The notes: generated by a model not told the origin, from the letters alone. A stretch of 64,000 bases of DNA from Grimontia marina (GCF_900060185.1 NZ_FIZY01000006.1:88316-152315); one strand, 5' to 3'; shown: positions 42,684-53,852, counted from the first letter of the stretch. Program-made: numbers and translations.

Positions 42684-43797
42684 GGAAATGGATTCTGAGG
42701 AATGTTGCGCGCGATTATAAACGAATTCAGACGCCAAGGCTCTATCAAGGGTGATTTATCTCACTATTTTCCTTGATATCGAACGCTATTGTTTTTGCAC
42801 TGAGGCTGAAGAAATTCACTGAGCGCCACAAGTCATTGAGTGGCTCCAAAAGCGCTTTGCAGTAGAAGCACCTTTCTCTTAGCAGCAATGCAACTCCCAC
42901 TTTTATCCCTTTATCCAAAACACTAAATTACGTTTCCTCATGGAAACACTGGAAACACCACTAAACAAATACCTCATCTAGCATCACTTCCACCATCTTA
43001 TCACTCAGTTATCATCATATAGTAAGCACACACTTATCCACAGAGCTTTAAATTTAAAGGTATATAAGTTTCAGCTCATTGAATACTATTTCCCACTGGG
43101 AAACACCACTCACCCCGCCAATCTGGTATACACCAAAGGTCAATTTAAACTAAAAATCAGGCAATAAAGGGGGAAATTGCACCCTTATCGTTTATATATT
43201 TGAACTAAATTTGGTGTTATTGGTGTGATAAGAAAGGATAAAAAGAGAGCTGATGGAATCTATTTATGTGATACAAATCACAATAAATACCTATTGAAGA
43301 TATGTCTTAATTTTCATTTACAGAGGTGATTCCTTTCTAAACTGTCAGAAATTTTGTCAGTGATTTTGAGAATAACCTTGCCCTTATTAGAGAGCAGTTG
43401 ACCTTAAAAAGACCTTTGTTAAGGATGGAATGAACCACAAAATGTAGTGCTACTAATACCTATTTCAGCAAATCATTACAATTTCGTTTCGTTGTTTTTC
43501 CGGTATTAGAGAGAGTGAAATGTCACGATAGGAGGTATTCAGCCACTTCTCCTTTCGGGGAAGAAGTACGCAAACAGCTGATATTGAAAGCATAGGTATA
43601 TCTGTAACACTCGTATTCAGAGGTCATCAATACGTTCAATTCCAGGCGAATTTCGCGAGGAGTGGTGAGTGGCATAGATAAGTAGGCGTATTAAAGCCCT
43701 CTCTTTGAGAGAGTTGACTGGCGTCATGTATCTTCATGTTGATGGGTAGACAGAAAGAAAATCTTGGCGAGAGTATTAGATAAGAACAGAAAGAAAT
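42684..43797. other. 1.1-kb non-coding region upstream of rlmL
   Basis: No convincing ORF on either strand. It contains a perfect CRP-type site (43267-43282) and a few short hairpins, such as CTCTC/GAGAG near 43700. Long for this gene-dense chromosome; may hold a small RNA or a decayed gene. Confidence 0.5.
43267..43282. promoter_or_regulatory. CRP binding site (perfect palindrome)
   Basis: TGTGA-TACAAA-TCACA. Over 580 bp upstream of rlmL and about 540 bp downstream of the zapC stop, so the controlled transcript is not obvious. Confidence 0.7.
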
Positions 43798-43822
43798 GGG
43801 GCTGATAGAAGCCGCTCTATCA
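43798..43822 (-). terminator. zapC terminator
   Basis: GGGCTGATAGA / TCTATCAGCCC on the minus strand, overlapping the last codons of zapC and followed by CATTTCTTT. Confidence 0.65.
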
Positions 43823-44368
43823 GCCCACTAACGCATAATGACCACTGCCGTTATCGTATTGCTGTTGGTATGTCGATAATCGGTCATTCATTACTTTTAT
43901 AGCTTCACAAAACCGCATTTTTTTAGTGTCGTTCAGCGTAAGCGGTGTCTCGCTGGCGTGCATACACAGTGATGCACAACCTGCGTTTTCGATCACCAGA
44001 AATGCTTCGCTGCCGTAATCGGTTTTAAGTTCAATGATGGAGCCTAATTCAGGAGAGAGGGCTCCCTCTTGATCATGAAAAAACCAGCTTTTAGGTAGAA
44101 GCGGTTTATGGAAGCGTTTTGCTGCCACTGCGTTCAAAACGAGTTCGGCCTTTCTAGGGCCGGTTATAGGTAGAGCACTTACTGCATCTGAGTAAGCTTG
44201 AAAGAGTGATGCGTCGTCGACTGAAAATGGGGTTTCAACAAACGCATCGGGGATAAGGTGCTTTTTTTCAATAGCAACACGAAAGACCATCTCCTGCCCC
44301 AAATCTAGCATCAGCGTTTGAGCTTCGGAATCGAAGTACCACTTCCATGCATTGTTTGGCTTCAACAT
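43820..44368 (-). CDS. zapC: Cell division protein ZapC
   Basis: 182 aa. Stabilises and bundles FtsZ at the division ring. Similar to E. coli ZapC across its length: KPNNAWKWYFDSEAQTLMLDL start, FSVDDASLFQAY, KAELVLNAVAAKRFHKPLLP, PKSWFFHDQ, FCEAIKVMNDRLSTY. Next to pyrD, as in enterics, in the same direction, 141 bp after it with a terminator between. Confidence 0.92.
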   Translation of the reverse strand: MLKPNNAWKWYFDSEAQTLMLDLGQEMVFRVAIEKKHLIPDAFVETPFSVDDASLFQAYSDAVSALPITGPRKAELVLNAVAAKRFHKPLLPKSWFFHDQEGALSPELGSIIELKTDYGSEAFLVIENAGCASLCMHASETPLTLNDTKKMRFCEAIKVMNDRLSTYQQQYDNGSGHYALVG

Positions 44369-44456
44369 TGTTTTCGCTCCTGCGACAACTTAAGATTCGG
44401 TCCGTGACCATCAAAATTAAAGGTGCTTGCAAAGAAGTGTAATTGGCGGGAGATAA

Positions 44457-44482
44457 AAAAAAAGGGGAAACAAATCCCCCTT
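44457..44482 (-). terminator. pyrD terminator
   Basis: On the minus strand AAGGGGGA / TCCCCTT around TTTGTT followed by about nine T. Confidence 0.85.
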
Positions 44483-44509
44483 CTCTTTCAATGCACTTAA
44501 TTTTCTAGG

Positions 44510-45520
44510 TTAAATATTTCGAACTATATCTTTTATTAGACGCGGTCCATGGTAAATGAAACCAGAGTAAACCTGAACAAGTTCAGCTCCCGCCATTATC
44601 TTCTCTTTCGCCGCCATTACCGAATCAATTCCACCTACACCAATGATTGGTAGTTTGCCATTCAGTTCCTGATGCAAACGGCGAATCACTTCGGTGCTCT
44701 TGTTTTGAACCGGCCGGCCACTCAAGCCCCCCGCTTCGTGCGCATGAGGCATGCCTTCTACCAATGAACGATCTAGTGTGGTGTTGGTTGCAATCACGCC
44801 ATCAATCCCATGACGAACTAAAGAGTCAGCGACCTGAACCAATTCGTCTTCCGTCATGTCCGGTGCTATCTTCAGTGCGAGAGGAACATACTTGCCTTTC
44901 TCATCTGCCAATTTGTTCTGACGTACCTTCAATGAAGAAAGCAGATCATCCAGGGCTTCGCCGTATTGCAGAGAACGAAGACCCGGTGTATTCGGAGAAG
45001 AAATATTGACCGCAATGTACCCTGCATGGTCGTAGACCTTATCCATACAGATCAGGTAATCGTCTTTGCCATTTTCCAATGGCGTATCTTTGTTCTTACC
45101 GATGTTAATACCGATAATACCTTCATACTTGGCCTTCTTAACATTCTCTACCAGGGCATCAACTCCATGGTTGTTAAATCCCATGCGATTAACAATACCC
45201 TCTGCTGGAAGAACACGGAACAAACGAGGTTTTTCGTTTCCATCCTGTGGACGCGGTGTCACCGTTCCCACTTCTACGAAGCCAAAACCCATAGCCCCAA
45301 ATGCATCAATGCACTCACCGTTTTTATCAAGACCTGCCGCAAGGCCAACTGGGTTTTTAAAATGCAGTCCCATGACTTGAACAGGACGAGGAGGAAGATG
45401 CTGACGATAAAAAACGTCGAGAGGAGTGCCGGTGAAACGTGATAAGTTCTTCATTGCCAGATCATGAGCATGTTCTGGATCTAACTGAAAAATTGCCGAT
45501 CTGGCGAGGCGGTACATCAT
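44510..45520 (-). CDS. pyrD: Dihydroorotate dehydrogenase (quinone), class 2
   Basis: Membrane-associated flavoenzyme of pyrimidine synthesis, oxidising dihydroorotate with quinone. 336 aa. The start ([19 protein letters not shown]) follows GGAGG; the second ATG at 45517 has slightly better spacing. Hallmarks: N-terminal amphipathic membrane helix, [42 protein letters not shown] element ([14 protein letters not shown] with the catalytic serine), VIATNTT and the C-terminal [21 protein letters not shown]. Confidence 0.97.
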   Translation of the reverse strand: MMYRLARSAIFQLDPEHAHDLAMKNLSRFTGTPLDVFYRQHLPPRPVQVMGLHFKNPVGLAAGLDKNGECIDAFGAMGFGFVEVGTVTPRPQDGNEKPRLFRVLPAEGIVNRMGFNNHGVDALVENVKKAKYEGIIGINIGKNKDTPLENGKDDYLICMDKVYDHAGYIAVNISSPNTPGLRSLQYGEALDDLLSSLKVRQNKLADEKGKYVPLALKIAPDMTEDELVQVADSLVRHGIDGVIATNTTLDRSLVEGMPHAHEAGGLSGRPVQNKSTEVIRRLHQELNGKLPIIGVGGIDSVMAAKEKIMAGAELVQVYSGFIYHGPRLIKDIVRNI

Positions 45521-45535
45521 GTAACCTCCAAAAAA

Positions 45536-45555
45536 AGCCCCGAGTAAACGGGGCT
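45536..45555 (-). terminator. gdhB terminator
   Basis: AGCCCCG / CGGGGCT around AGTAAA; on the minus strand followed by a run of seven T. It lies between gdhB and pyrD, separating them. Confidence 0.87.
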
Positions 45556-45577
45556 GTATTATTAACGCTTTATCGAA

Positions 45578-48500
45578 TTAATTCAAATTTAAAAGCGTAA
45601 GTTCCCGCAATGCAACGGAGAATTTCGCGAATTCGTGGGCAGAACCGATTTTAAACTCGGCAACGATACTTTCCCAACGTCCTAAGCTCACCGCATGCTC
45701 GACCATCCAAGATTCTAAACCAAGCTCTGCACTATCATCTTTCTTCATGCCTTCCAGAAGGTGAGCAGTCAACATACGTTGTTGCCAGTCCAGATCTTCT
45801 CGGAATGAAGCACGGGCCAGTGCCTGCCAATGGTTTTCCACTGGTTGGTTAGTGATTTGTTTGAGAAACCAGTGAAGCGACAGCGTATCACCCAAAACAA
45901 AGTAAAGGCGGGCAACCACGTCGAACGGTTTCTTCATTTGGTCAGAAACCTGAGCAAGATCCAAACCTGCGTAGAAGCTTGTCAAACGAGCAACTTTATC
46001 CGCGATGTCTTTCGGCACACCTTGAATGAGGTACTCTTCCGCCTGTTCTTCATGCTCTTTAAGTTCAGTTGGAACCAAGTATTTATCAAGGTTATCAGCC
46101 AGATTCTTAACCGCAGGTTTGTAGAACGCAACCTGTTCTTCAAGGCCCATCCCTTTCATTGGGTTGCGAAGGATCCAACGCGTTGCGCGGCGCATCATTC
46201 GTCTACAGCGATACATTACTGCATACTGAACCTGAGCTGGCAGTTTGTTATCCAGAGCCCGAACATCTTCAAACGTCTGGCCAAAATCAAATACTTCACG
46301 GGCTATCGCGTAAGCCGCTGCAATATCTCCAACGCTTGCGCCGGTTTCATCCTGCATGCGGGTCACGAAGTTAAAGCCCATATCGTTCGACATTTGGTTG
46401 GCCAGGCTTGTCGCAATAATTTCACCACGTAGAGGGTGTGTTTCCATCGCATCACGATAGTTACGCTGTAACTCTTGTGGGAAATATGCTGGCAACAATT
46501 TACCGAAATGCGGATCTTCTGTGATTTGTTCAATCACCAACTGTTCTTTCAGTACCATCTTGCCGTAAGCCACCAGTACAGCAATCTCTGGACGGGTTAG
46601 CCCGACTCCACGCAGCTGACGCTCAGCCAATGTTTCATCATCTGGCAGGTATTCCAAAGCGCGATCCAACTTACCTTCTTTTTCCAGGTAATGGATAAAC
46701 CGAATCTGCTCTTTAAGTAGAGATGCCTGCTGCTCGGATGTGACAGAAATAGACTCACTCTGGCAATAAGCGTCATCGAGCACAATGTCGGACACTTCGT
46801 CTTCCATGCGTTCAAGTACTTGATTACGCTGCTTGAAGGTCAGATCCCCTGCCGCTACCAGCCCATTGAGCAAAATCTTGATGTTAACTTCGTTATCCGA
46901 GCAGTCTACACCTCCGACGTTATCAATAAAGTCGGTGTTAACACGGCCGCCGTTCATGGCATATTCGATACGACCCAGTTGCGTCATACCCAAGTTACCA
47001 CCTTCACCAACGATGCGCGCGCCCAGTTCATTGCCGTTAACACGCACTGCGTCATTTGCGCGATCACCCACATCGGTATGTGTTTCTGATTCCGACTTGG
47101 TATAAGTGCCGATACCGCCATTCCAGAAAAGATCCACATTTGTTTTTAGGATCTGTTTGATCAACTCGTTAGGCGTCATGGTCTGCTTGCGCACACCTAG
47201 CATCTTCTGTATTTCAGGCGTTAGTTCAATGGATTTCGCTTTCCGCGAGAACACACCACCACCCTTCGAGATCAACTTCGGATTGTAATCTTCCCAGCTT
47301 GAGCGAGGCAGTTTGAACAAACGATCGCGTTCCACCCAGGATTTCGCTGAATCTGGATTTGGATCAATAAAGATATGAAGATGGTTGAACGCAGCAAGCA
47401 GTCGGATATGTTTAGAAAGCAACATACCGTTACCGAATACGTCACCCGCCATGTCACCCACAGCCACACATGTGAAGTCAGTTTCCTGACAATCGATACC
47501 TATTTCGCGGAAGTGACGTTTCACCGACTCCCAACCACCTTTCGCCGTGATACCCATGGCTTTATGGTCGTAGCCATTTGAACCACCCGATGCGAACGCG
47601 TCGCCTAACCAGAAGTTATATTCTTCCGAGACCGAGTTCGCGAGATCTGAGAACGTCGCCGTACCTTTATCTGCTGCAACAACCAGATATGGGTCATCCT
47701 CATCATGACGAACCACGTTTATAGGAGGTGTCAGGTCACCTTCAACAATGTTGTCAGTGATATCCAAAAGGCCGCGTATGAAGATACGGTAGCAACGCTG
47801 ACCTTCAGCGAATATCTCATCGCGTCCGCTTAGTGAATGTTGTTTCTTACAGACAAAGCCACCTTTCGCACCGACTGGCACAATAACGGTGTTCTTAACC
47901 TGTTGCGCTTTCACCAAGCCTAACACTTCAGTACGGAAATCTTCCTGACGGTCAGACCAACGCAAACCACCACGCGCCACTTTACCACCACGAAGATGCA
48001 CACCTTCAATGTCTGGTGAGTAAACAAATATCTCGAAGAAAGGCACCGGCTTTGGAATTTCCGGAATATTCGAAGGCTGCAATTTCAGAGACAAATAGTC
48101 TTTGCACTCGCCAGTTTCTTTGTCTTTCTGATAGAAGTTTGTACGAAGCGTCGCTAAGATCATCTCCATATAGCGTCGGATGATACGGTCATCATCCAAG
48201 CTTTCAACCTGCTCAAGCTCTTCTTCGATCTTGCCGATGACTTGCTTCTGTTCTTTGTCGCTGCTCTTCTTCGGATTGAAGCGGTTACTGAACAATTCAA
48301 CCAGTAGTTGCGCCAAATCCGCATGGGATGCCAACGTTTCTTCAATGTATGATTGACTGAATGGGAAGGCAACCTGACGCATATATCGCGCGTAAGAGCG
48401 AAGGATCGTCACTTCACGTCCACTCAGACCGGCATTCAGTACCAAACGGTTGAAGCCATCGTTTTCGAGTTTACCGTGCCAAATACCTGCAAAAGCATCT

Positions 48501-50395
48501 TGGAAACGATCACGCGCTTCGGATAAAACAAAACCTTTGTCTGCGCTGTGTAACATTGAGAAGTCGAGGATCCAGTATACATCGCCCGACGTGGTTTCTA
48601 CCTTATATGGCGCTTCACCAATCACACGAAGACCGAGGTTTTCGAGCATTGGCATCACATCTGACAAGTGAATCGCTTCATCTTTCTGGAACAATTTCAG
48701 ACGAACAGAACGTGAGTCCTGAGGTTCTTCCTGAGGACGATAGAAGAGCATATCTAATTTCTTCTCTTCGCTCAGGCCTTCAAGGCGTTCAATGTCAGCG
48801 ACAGCCGACCCCGGCAACATCGCTTCTTTGTATGAACGTGGGAATGCCCCGAGATAGCGCTTCGCCACCGGCGTACCAAGGTTTTCACCAAAGGTGGTAA
48901 TCACTGCTTCTTGAAGACGATCATCCCAGGTTGATGCTGCTTCAGTCAGGTTCTGCTCTAATTTCTTCACATCAATGTCAAAGTTGTTGTTATCTACACG
49001 GACAATGTAATGGGTCCTCGCCAAAGGACTTTCAGAGAAGAAAGTGTTAAACTCAACGTCTTGGTCTGAGCCAAAGTAGTTACCCAGGATACGTTGCGTT
49101 GCGCGGCGGAACTCAGTGTTATAGCGTTCACGAGAAGCGTAAACCATGCAGGAAAAGAAACGCCCAAATGGATCACGGCGCACGAAGATCCTAAGCATGT
49201 CACGGTCTTGAACTTGTACAATACCCATACCGATATCGAGCATTTCAGACTCGCTCGCCTGGAACAGCTCATCACGTGGGAAGTTCTCGATGATATTAGC
49301 CAGCGCTTTCCACGAGTGTGATCCCTCATAGTAACCACTGATCTCTAGGATCCTTCTAACCTTGTTCTTCAAAACAGGGATATTGCTAGTTGACTGGTTA
49401 TATGCGGAAGACGCATAGAGTCCATGGAAGCGATGCTCACCAATCACATTGCCTTTCTTGTCAAAGCACTTAATACCGATGTAATCCATATAGGCAGGAC
49501 GGTGAACGCGCGATTTGCTGCTGCCTTTATTTATGACTAACAAGTCTTTGCGAAGCGCAGTTGCACGCGCCGACTCCGGCATTTCAGACAACTTCAAGCC
49601 CTGTCGTTTAGGATCCAGTTTCTTCGCTAGACCAAGGCCTTCTTGAGACGAAGCTTTGAGCTCGTGGTCACCTTCAATAGCATTGAGTTCATAATATTTA
49701 TAAGCCATAAAGGTGAAGTTGTGAGTAGCTATCCACTCCAGGAAGTCTACCGCTTCTTGCTGAAGATCTTTGCTGACTGGCGGTTTGTCTTTCTTCAGTG
49801 AAGCAATCACTGATTTGATCTTCTGCTGCATTGGTTGCCAATCATTAACAATCAACGCAACGTCCGTTAGGGTTTCGGTCAGTTCTTTTTCGAGTGCTGA
49901 CATTTCCCTCTTTGAACGCATTCGGTCGATTTCAAAGTGAAAGACTGTCTGCCTTACACCTTTTTCATCACCGATGGTCTTAACATTGCCCTTTGCGTCT
50001 TTCTCCACAGACAAAGGCCCGTTGAGCATTAAGTGCGATGCTATGTCCAAGCGGTTGAGTGTCATTCGGACGGAATCGACTAAAAACGGAGCATCTGGAG
50101 TGAGAATTTCTACAATAGTATGAGTAGACTGCCATCCGTCCCCACTCAGTGTAGGGTTAAAGACTTTAACGAAGATTTTATCTTGTTCGAAAGCGTTCAA
50201 ATGATGCCACAGGCTAATAACAGCACCGTAGAGGTCGGATTCATTCCGTTCCTGCAAATCATCATCTGAGATGGGACCCAAAATCCTTTTTGCCAAAGTT
50301 TCTACAAGCGGTTGTTGTGTCTTGTCCAGTTTTTCAGCAATAAGATGATAAACCTTCTCAAGTAACACCGGCACAATAGGGTCACGCGCGGTCAT
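45578..50395 (-). CDS. gdhB: NAD-specific glutamate dehydrogenase, large (180-kDa) type
   Basis: 1605 aa. Converts glutamate to 2-oxoglutarate and ammonia with NAD, feeding amino-acid carbon into the TCA cycle. The long N-terminal ~700 residues are ACT-like regulatory domains. The catalytic part is about residues 780-1220: LRGGKVARGGLRWSDRQEDF, the lysine motif VIVPVGAKGGFVCK, VAADKGTATFSDLAN, SGGSNGYDHKAMGITAKGGW, and Rossmann region VGDMAGDVFGNGML. The C-terminal ~350 residues are helical. Single gene with its own terminator. Confidence 0.96.
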   Translation of the reverse strand: MTARDPIVPVLLEKVYHLIAEKLDKTQQPLVETLAKRILGPISDDDLQERNESDLYGAVISLWHHLNAFEQDKIFVKVFNPTLSGDGWQSTHTIVEILTPDAPFLVDSVRMTLNRLDIASHLMLNGPLSVEKDAKGNVKTIGDEKGVRQTVFHFEIDRMRSKREMSALEKELTETLTDVALIVNDWQPMQQKIKSVIASLKKDKPPVSKDLQQEAVDFLEWIATHNFTFMAYKYYELNAIEGDHELKASSQEGLGLAKKLDPKRQGLKLSEMPESARATALRKDLLVINKGSSKSRVHRPAYMDYIGIKCFDKKGNVIGEHRFHGLYASSAYNQSTSNIPVLKNKVRRILEISGYYEGSHSWKALANIIENFPRDELFQASESEMLDIGMGIVQVQDRDMLRIFVRRDPFGRFFSCMVYASRERYNTEFRRATQRILGNYFGSDQDVEFNTFFSESPLARTHYIVRVDNNNFDIDVKKLEQNLTEAASTWDDRLQEAVITTFGENLGTPVAKRYLGAFPRSYKEAMLPGSAVADIERLEGLSEEKKLDMLFYRPQEEPQDSRSVRLKLFQKDEAIHLSDVMPMLENLGLRVIGEAPYKVETTSGDVYWILDFSMLHSADKGFVLSEARDRFQDAFAGIWHGKLENDGFNRLVLNAGLSGREVTILRSYARYMRQVAFPFSQSYIEETLASHADLAQLLVELFSNRFNPKKSSDKEQKQVIGKIEEELEQVESLDDDRIIRRYMEMILATLRTNFYQKDKETGECKDYLSLKLQPSNIPEIPKPVPFFEIFVYSPDIEGVHLRGGKVARGGLRWSDRQEDFRTEVLGLVKAQQVKNTVIVPVGAKGGFVCKKQHSLSGRDEIFAEGQRCYRIFIRGLLDITDNIVEGDLTPPINVVRHDEDDPYLVVAADKGTATFSDLANSVSEEYNFWLGDAFASGGSNGYDHKAMGITAKGGWESVKRHFREIGIDCQETDFTCVAVGDMAGDVFGNGMLLSKHIRLLAAFNHLHIFIDPNPDSAKSWVERDRLFKLPRSSWEDYNPKLISKGGGVFSRKAKSIELTPEIQKMLGVRKQTMTPNELIKQILKTNVDLFWNGGIGTYTKSESETHTDVGDRANDAVRVNGNELGARIVGEGGNLGMTQLGRIEYAMNGGRVNTDFIDNVGGVDCSDNEVNIKILLNGLVAAGDLTFKQRNQVLERMEDEVSDIVLDDAYCQSESISVTSEQQASLLKEQIRFIHYLEKEGKLDRALEYLPDDETLAERQLRGVGLTRPEIAVLVAYGKMVLKEQLVIEQITEDPHFGKLLPAYFPQELQRNYRDAMETHPLRGEIIATSLANQMSNDMGFNFVTRMQDETGASVGDIAAAYAIAREVFDFGQTFEDVRALDNKLPAQVQYAVMYRCRRMMRRATRWILRNPMKGMGLEEQVAFYKPAVKNLADNLDKYLVPTELKEHEEQAEEYLIQGVPKDIADKVARLTSFYAGLDLAQVSDQMKKPFDVVARLYFVLGDTLSLHWFLKQITNQPVENHWQALARASFREDLDWQQRMLTAHLLEGMKKDDSAELGLESWMVEHAVSLGRWESIVAEFKIGSAHEFAKFSVALRELTLLNLN

Positions 50396-50550
50396 GGTTT
50401 ACTCCATATATTTTTTATGTGATCGCTATGAGTATAGAGGTTAATTAGTCTTTGCGACTCATGGAGTAGTTTAAGGCGTCATTTATAATTTCGTTACATC
50501 AATTTTCGTTAATTAGATTCGAGTTTTTAGTTATGTGATTGCCGTACGGT

Positions 50551-50778
50551 TTAACCAATTTGTTCGAGCGATTTAAAGCTATTATGTTCATCAACTGTTA
50601 ACCGAAATCGCCCTTTTACACCCAGTTGACTCAAATACGGACGAAGGCGTGATGCAGGCAGTTGCAGGGTTAAACCATTGTCAGTTCTTACAACTACGGT
50701 TGACGCTGCACCGCTATAATACTGTTGGAAAATGTGGTAAGCGATATCCACAGAAAATAAATAGACATTTGAGTTCAT
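50551..50778 (-). CDS. DUF2835 family protein
   Basis: 75 aa. Matches the small DUF2835 family: YLFSVDIAYHIFQQYYSGAA, VRTDNGLTLQLPASRLRPYL and GVKGRFRLTVDEHNSFKSL. Single domain, no membrane helix. Cotranscribed or just after pepN, separated by a terminator. Function unknown. Confidence 0.88.
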   Translation of the reverse strand: MNSNVYLFSVDIAYHIFQQYYSGAASTVVVRTDNGLTLQLPASRLRPYLSQLGVKGRFRLTVDEHNSFKSLEQIG

Positions 50779-50780
50779 AA

Positions 50781-50808
50781 AAAAGCCGTCTCCTCTTAGA
50801 CGGCTTTT
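50781..50808. terminator. Terminator between pepN and DUF2835
   Basis: AAAAGCCGTCT / AGACGGCTTTT around CCTCTT: long perfect stem with A- and T-runs. Confidence 0.87.
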
Positions 50809-50845
50809 AAATTACCTAATCGATATTAATTAGCAAGCGTACGGT

Positions 50846-53455
50846 TTAAGCTTCCAGTGCTTTGTTGATTTTCTCATAAAGATCCTTCGCGAGATTATCC
50901 AGCGCTGCCAAACGATCCAATTGGGCACGCATTAATTCCTGACGATCTTTATCGAAACGCTTAAATTTCAGTAATGGATCTATTAACCGAGATGCTACTT
51001 GTGGGTTAGATTCGTTCAATTTAAGCAATATTTCCGTCAAAAAAGCATATCCAGTTCCATCTTTCGCGTGAAAATGCACAGGATTCGCATTACAGAAAGA
51101 TCCGACCAGCGAGCGTGTGCGGTTCGGGTTCTTCAAGCTAAATGCGGGGTGACTCATTTGCGCCTTGAGATTTTCGAGTGCGTTCGCCGCAGGATTACAA
51201 CCTTGCAGTACAAACCACTTATCCATAACCAAGCCATCATGTTGCCACTTATCACTGAATGACTGCATCAGGGCATCGCGGTTTGACAGTTCAGCATGGT
51301 TTGCTGCCGCCAATGCTGCCGCTGTGTCGGTCATGTTATTGGATTCTTCATAATGCGCCGTCACCAAAGCTTCGCCCTGCTCGTTAGAAGCAAGATAGCT
51401 CAAGCAAACATTACGCAATGAACGCTTTCCGATTGCTGCATGGTCAATGGTGTATTGGTCTTGCTTCAATGTGTGATAAATCGCACTGAACTCATCAGCC
51501 AGGTCTACCGCGAGACGATGCTTAATTTCACCTCGTACTTTATTGATGGCATCAACGTCGACAACATCGAACCAACCGCCAATTTCATTTTCACTCGGCA
51601 GCGTGAGTACTTCTGCAATCAACGCCACATCCAAGTCTTTGTTGAGCAGGACACCACGGAATGCATCAACTACTTCGCTCGGCAGCTCCACACCCTCGCC
51701 TCGCTGGACTCGTGCAACATTTGCTTTGATATGTTTCGCCAACAACATCTGGCCAGCATCCCAACGCGCAAACTCATTACGGGCATGAACCATCAAGAAA
51801 GTCAGCTCGTCATCAGAGTAGTTGTAGTTGAGTTTGACTGGTGCAGAGAATTCGCGCAGCATGGAAACCACAGGGTTCCCAGTGACGTTATCAAACATGA
51901 AGGTTTGTTCTGCTTCAGTTACGTGCAGAACATGATGCACATTCCTACCGTTACGTTGTAACCCAATCACGCTACCTTTTGCATCATACAGTTCAACATC
52001 AAATGGAATCAGCAATGGCTGCTTCTCTTTTTGATCTGCTGTTGGCGGAGTGTGTTGCTTCACTGTCAATGCAAAAGTCTTGCTTGCTTGGTTGTAGTCA
52101 CTAGTCACATCCAACACCGGCGTGCCAGATTGGCTGTACCACAAACGGAATTGGCCTAGGTCAATGCCGGACGCATCTTCCATAGCTTTCACGAAATCTT
52201 CACAGGTGGCAGCCGTTCCATCATGGCGCTCAAAGTAGAGCTTCATACCCTTCTGGAAGTTCACTTCACCGAGCAAGGTGTGCATCATACGAATTACTTC
52301 ACTTCCCTTTTCATAAACGGTAAGGGTGTAGAAATTATTCATTTCGATCACGTTTTCAGGACGAATCGGGTGCGCCATGGGGCTGCAATCTTCGGCAAAC
52401 TGCGGGCCACGCATCACACGCACATTGCTGATGCGGTTTACCGCTCTAGAACCCAGGTCGGAAGAAAACTCCTGGTCACGGAAAACGGTCAGCCCTTCTT
52501 TTAAGCTCAGTTGGAACCAATCGCGACACGTTACACGGTTACCCGTCCAGTTGTGGAAATACTCGTGACCGATAACCGCTTCAATGCCGAGATAGTCAGT
52601 GTCAGTAGCTGTATCAGAATTTGCTAGCACGTATTTGGAATTAAAGACGTTAAGGCCTTTATTCTCCATCGCCCCCATATTGAAGAAATCGACAGCGACG
52701 ATCATGTAGATATCAAGGTCGTATTCAAGGTCAAAACGATCTTCATCCCACTTCATAGAGTTTTTCAAAGAGGTCATTGCGTGGGTAGCGCGTTCTAAAT
52801 TGCCTTTGTCGACAAAAATTTCCAACGCGACATTGCGTCCACTACGGGTGGTAAAGGTATCTTCCAGTAAATCGAAATCGCCTGCGACCAAAGCGAAAAG
52901 ATAGCTCGGTTTCGCATACGGATCTTCCCACTTCACCCAGTGACGGTCACCTCCAGCTTCACCTGAACCGACTTTGTTACCATTGCTCAGTAGAAAAGGG
53001 AATGCTGATTTATCAGCGGTAATTTTTGTGGTGAATTTCGCCAGAACGTCAGGACGATCTAAATAGTAGGTAATTCGACGGAAGCCTTCTGCTTCACACT
53101 GAGTACAGTAAGCACCATCTGAAAGGTACAACCCTTCCAAAGAAGTATTTGATAAAGGGTCTATGTCAGTTTCAATCAACAGCTCAAATTCTTCTGGCAG
53201 GTTTGAAAGCAACAATCCGTCTTTACTTTCTTCATACTGAGTCCAAGCTTCGCCATTCACTTCGACGCGCTTTAAGGACAACCCTTCTCCATCCAGAATC
53301 ATAGAATCCGCACCGGCAACCTGTTGCGAAACTTGACTTTTCGCGACAACGCGAGTCTGTGATTCGTGTAAATCAAAATCCAAGTCGATGTGGGTTATCG
53401 TGTATTCAGGAGCCTTATAATCTTTGCGGTATTTGGCCTGAGGTTGTTGCGTCAT
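50846..53455 (-). CDS. pepN: Aminopeptidase N
   Basis: M1 zinc metallopeptidase removing N-terminal residues from peptides in the cytoplasm. 869 aa (E. coli 870). N-terminal beta domain, then the exopeptidase motif GAMENKG (about residue 263) and zinc motif HEYFHNWTGN (about 298) with the downstream glutamate in LKEGLTVFRDQEF, then a helical C-terminal domain. Monocistronic. Confidence 0.97.
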   Translation of the reverse strand: MTQQPQAKYRKDYKAPEYTITHIDLDFDLHESQTRVVAKSQVSQQVAGADSMILDGEGLSLKRVEVNGEAWTQYEESKDGLLLSNLPEEFELLIETDIDPLSNTSLEGLYLSDGAYCTQCEAEGFRRITYYLDRPDVLAKFTTKITADKSAFPFLLSNGNKVGSGEAGGDRHWVKWEDPYAKPSYLFALVAGDFDLLEDTFTTRSGRNVALEIFVDKGNLERATHAMTSLKNSMKWDEDRFDLEYDLDIYMIVAVDFFNMGAMENKGLNVFNSKYVLANSDTATDTDYLGIEAVIGHEYFHNWTGNRVTCRDWFQLSLKEGLTVFRDQEFSSDLGSRAVNRISNVRVMRGPQFAEDCSPMAHPIRPENVIEMNNFYTLTVYEKGSEVIRMMHTLLGEVNFQKGMKLYFERHDGTAATCEDFVKAMEDASGIDLGQFRLWYSQSGTPVLDVTSDYNQASKTFALTVKQHTPPTADQKEKQPLLIPFDVELYDAKGSVIGLQRNGRNVHHVLHVTEAEQTFMFDNVTGNPVVSMLREFSAPVKLNYNYSDDELTFLMVHARNEFARWDAGQMLLAKHIKANVARVQRGEGVELPSEVVDAFRGVLLNKDLDVALIAEVLTLPSENEIGGWFDVVDVDAINKVRGEIKHRLAVDLADEFSAIYHTLKQDQYTIDHAAIGKRSLRNVCLSYLASNEQGEALVTAHYEESNNMTDTAAALAAANHAELSNRDALMQSFSDKWQHDGLVMDKWFVLQGCNPAANALENLKAQMSHPAFSLKNPNRTRSLVGSFCNANPVHFHAKDGTGYAFLTEILLKLNESNPQVASRLIDPLLKFKRFDKDRQELMRAQLDRLAALDNLAKDLYEKINKALEA

Positions 53456-53852
53456 GTCAGATTCCTTTTATTGCATAACGTAGACAGGCGAACAGTCTCG
53501 CCTGTTATAGAAATGGGACAATCGTCTAAGGTACTCGCTTGATAGCTCCTTTGCTACACGGCGATGGGTTAAAAACGAATCAAACTCGCTCTCATTTATT
53601 CATTTAGTAGATATAGATCCTACTCTACATACTCAATGACTATTATGGGTCGGTTAACCCCTTGGATATAGTAGGGCCTTCTTAATTGAACACATGAACA
53701 CGAAACCGACGACTTCACGCACAATAATGGCTGAAAGACCCTATTCAGGTTGACTAAATAGCTACATTTGACGTTAAATTTGCTCCCTTAGGCTCGATTT
53801 GCAGCGACGTAGATTTTGAGGTTAAACGTTCATTAGAGGTTATTTACCAGGC
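53456..53852. promoter_or_regulatory. Divergent pepN / pncB promoter region
   Basis: 397-bp non-coding stretch between divergent genes. It is AT-rich with no hairpin or repeat that I can name. Presumed promoters only. Confidence 0.4.
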
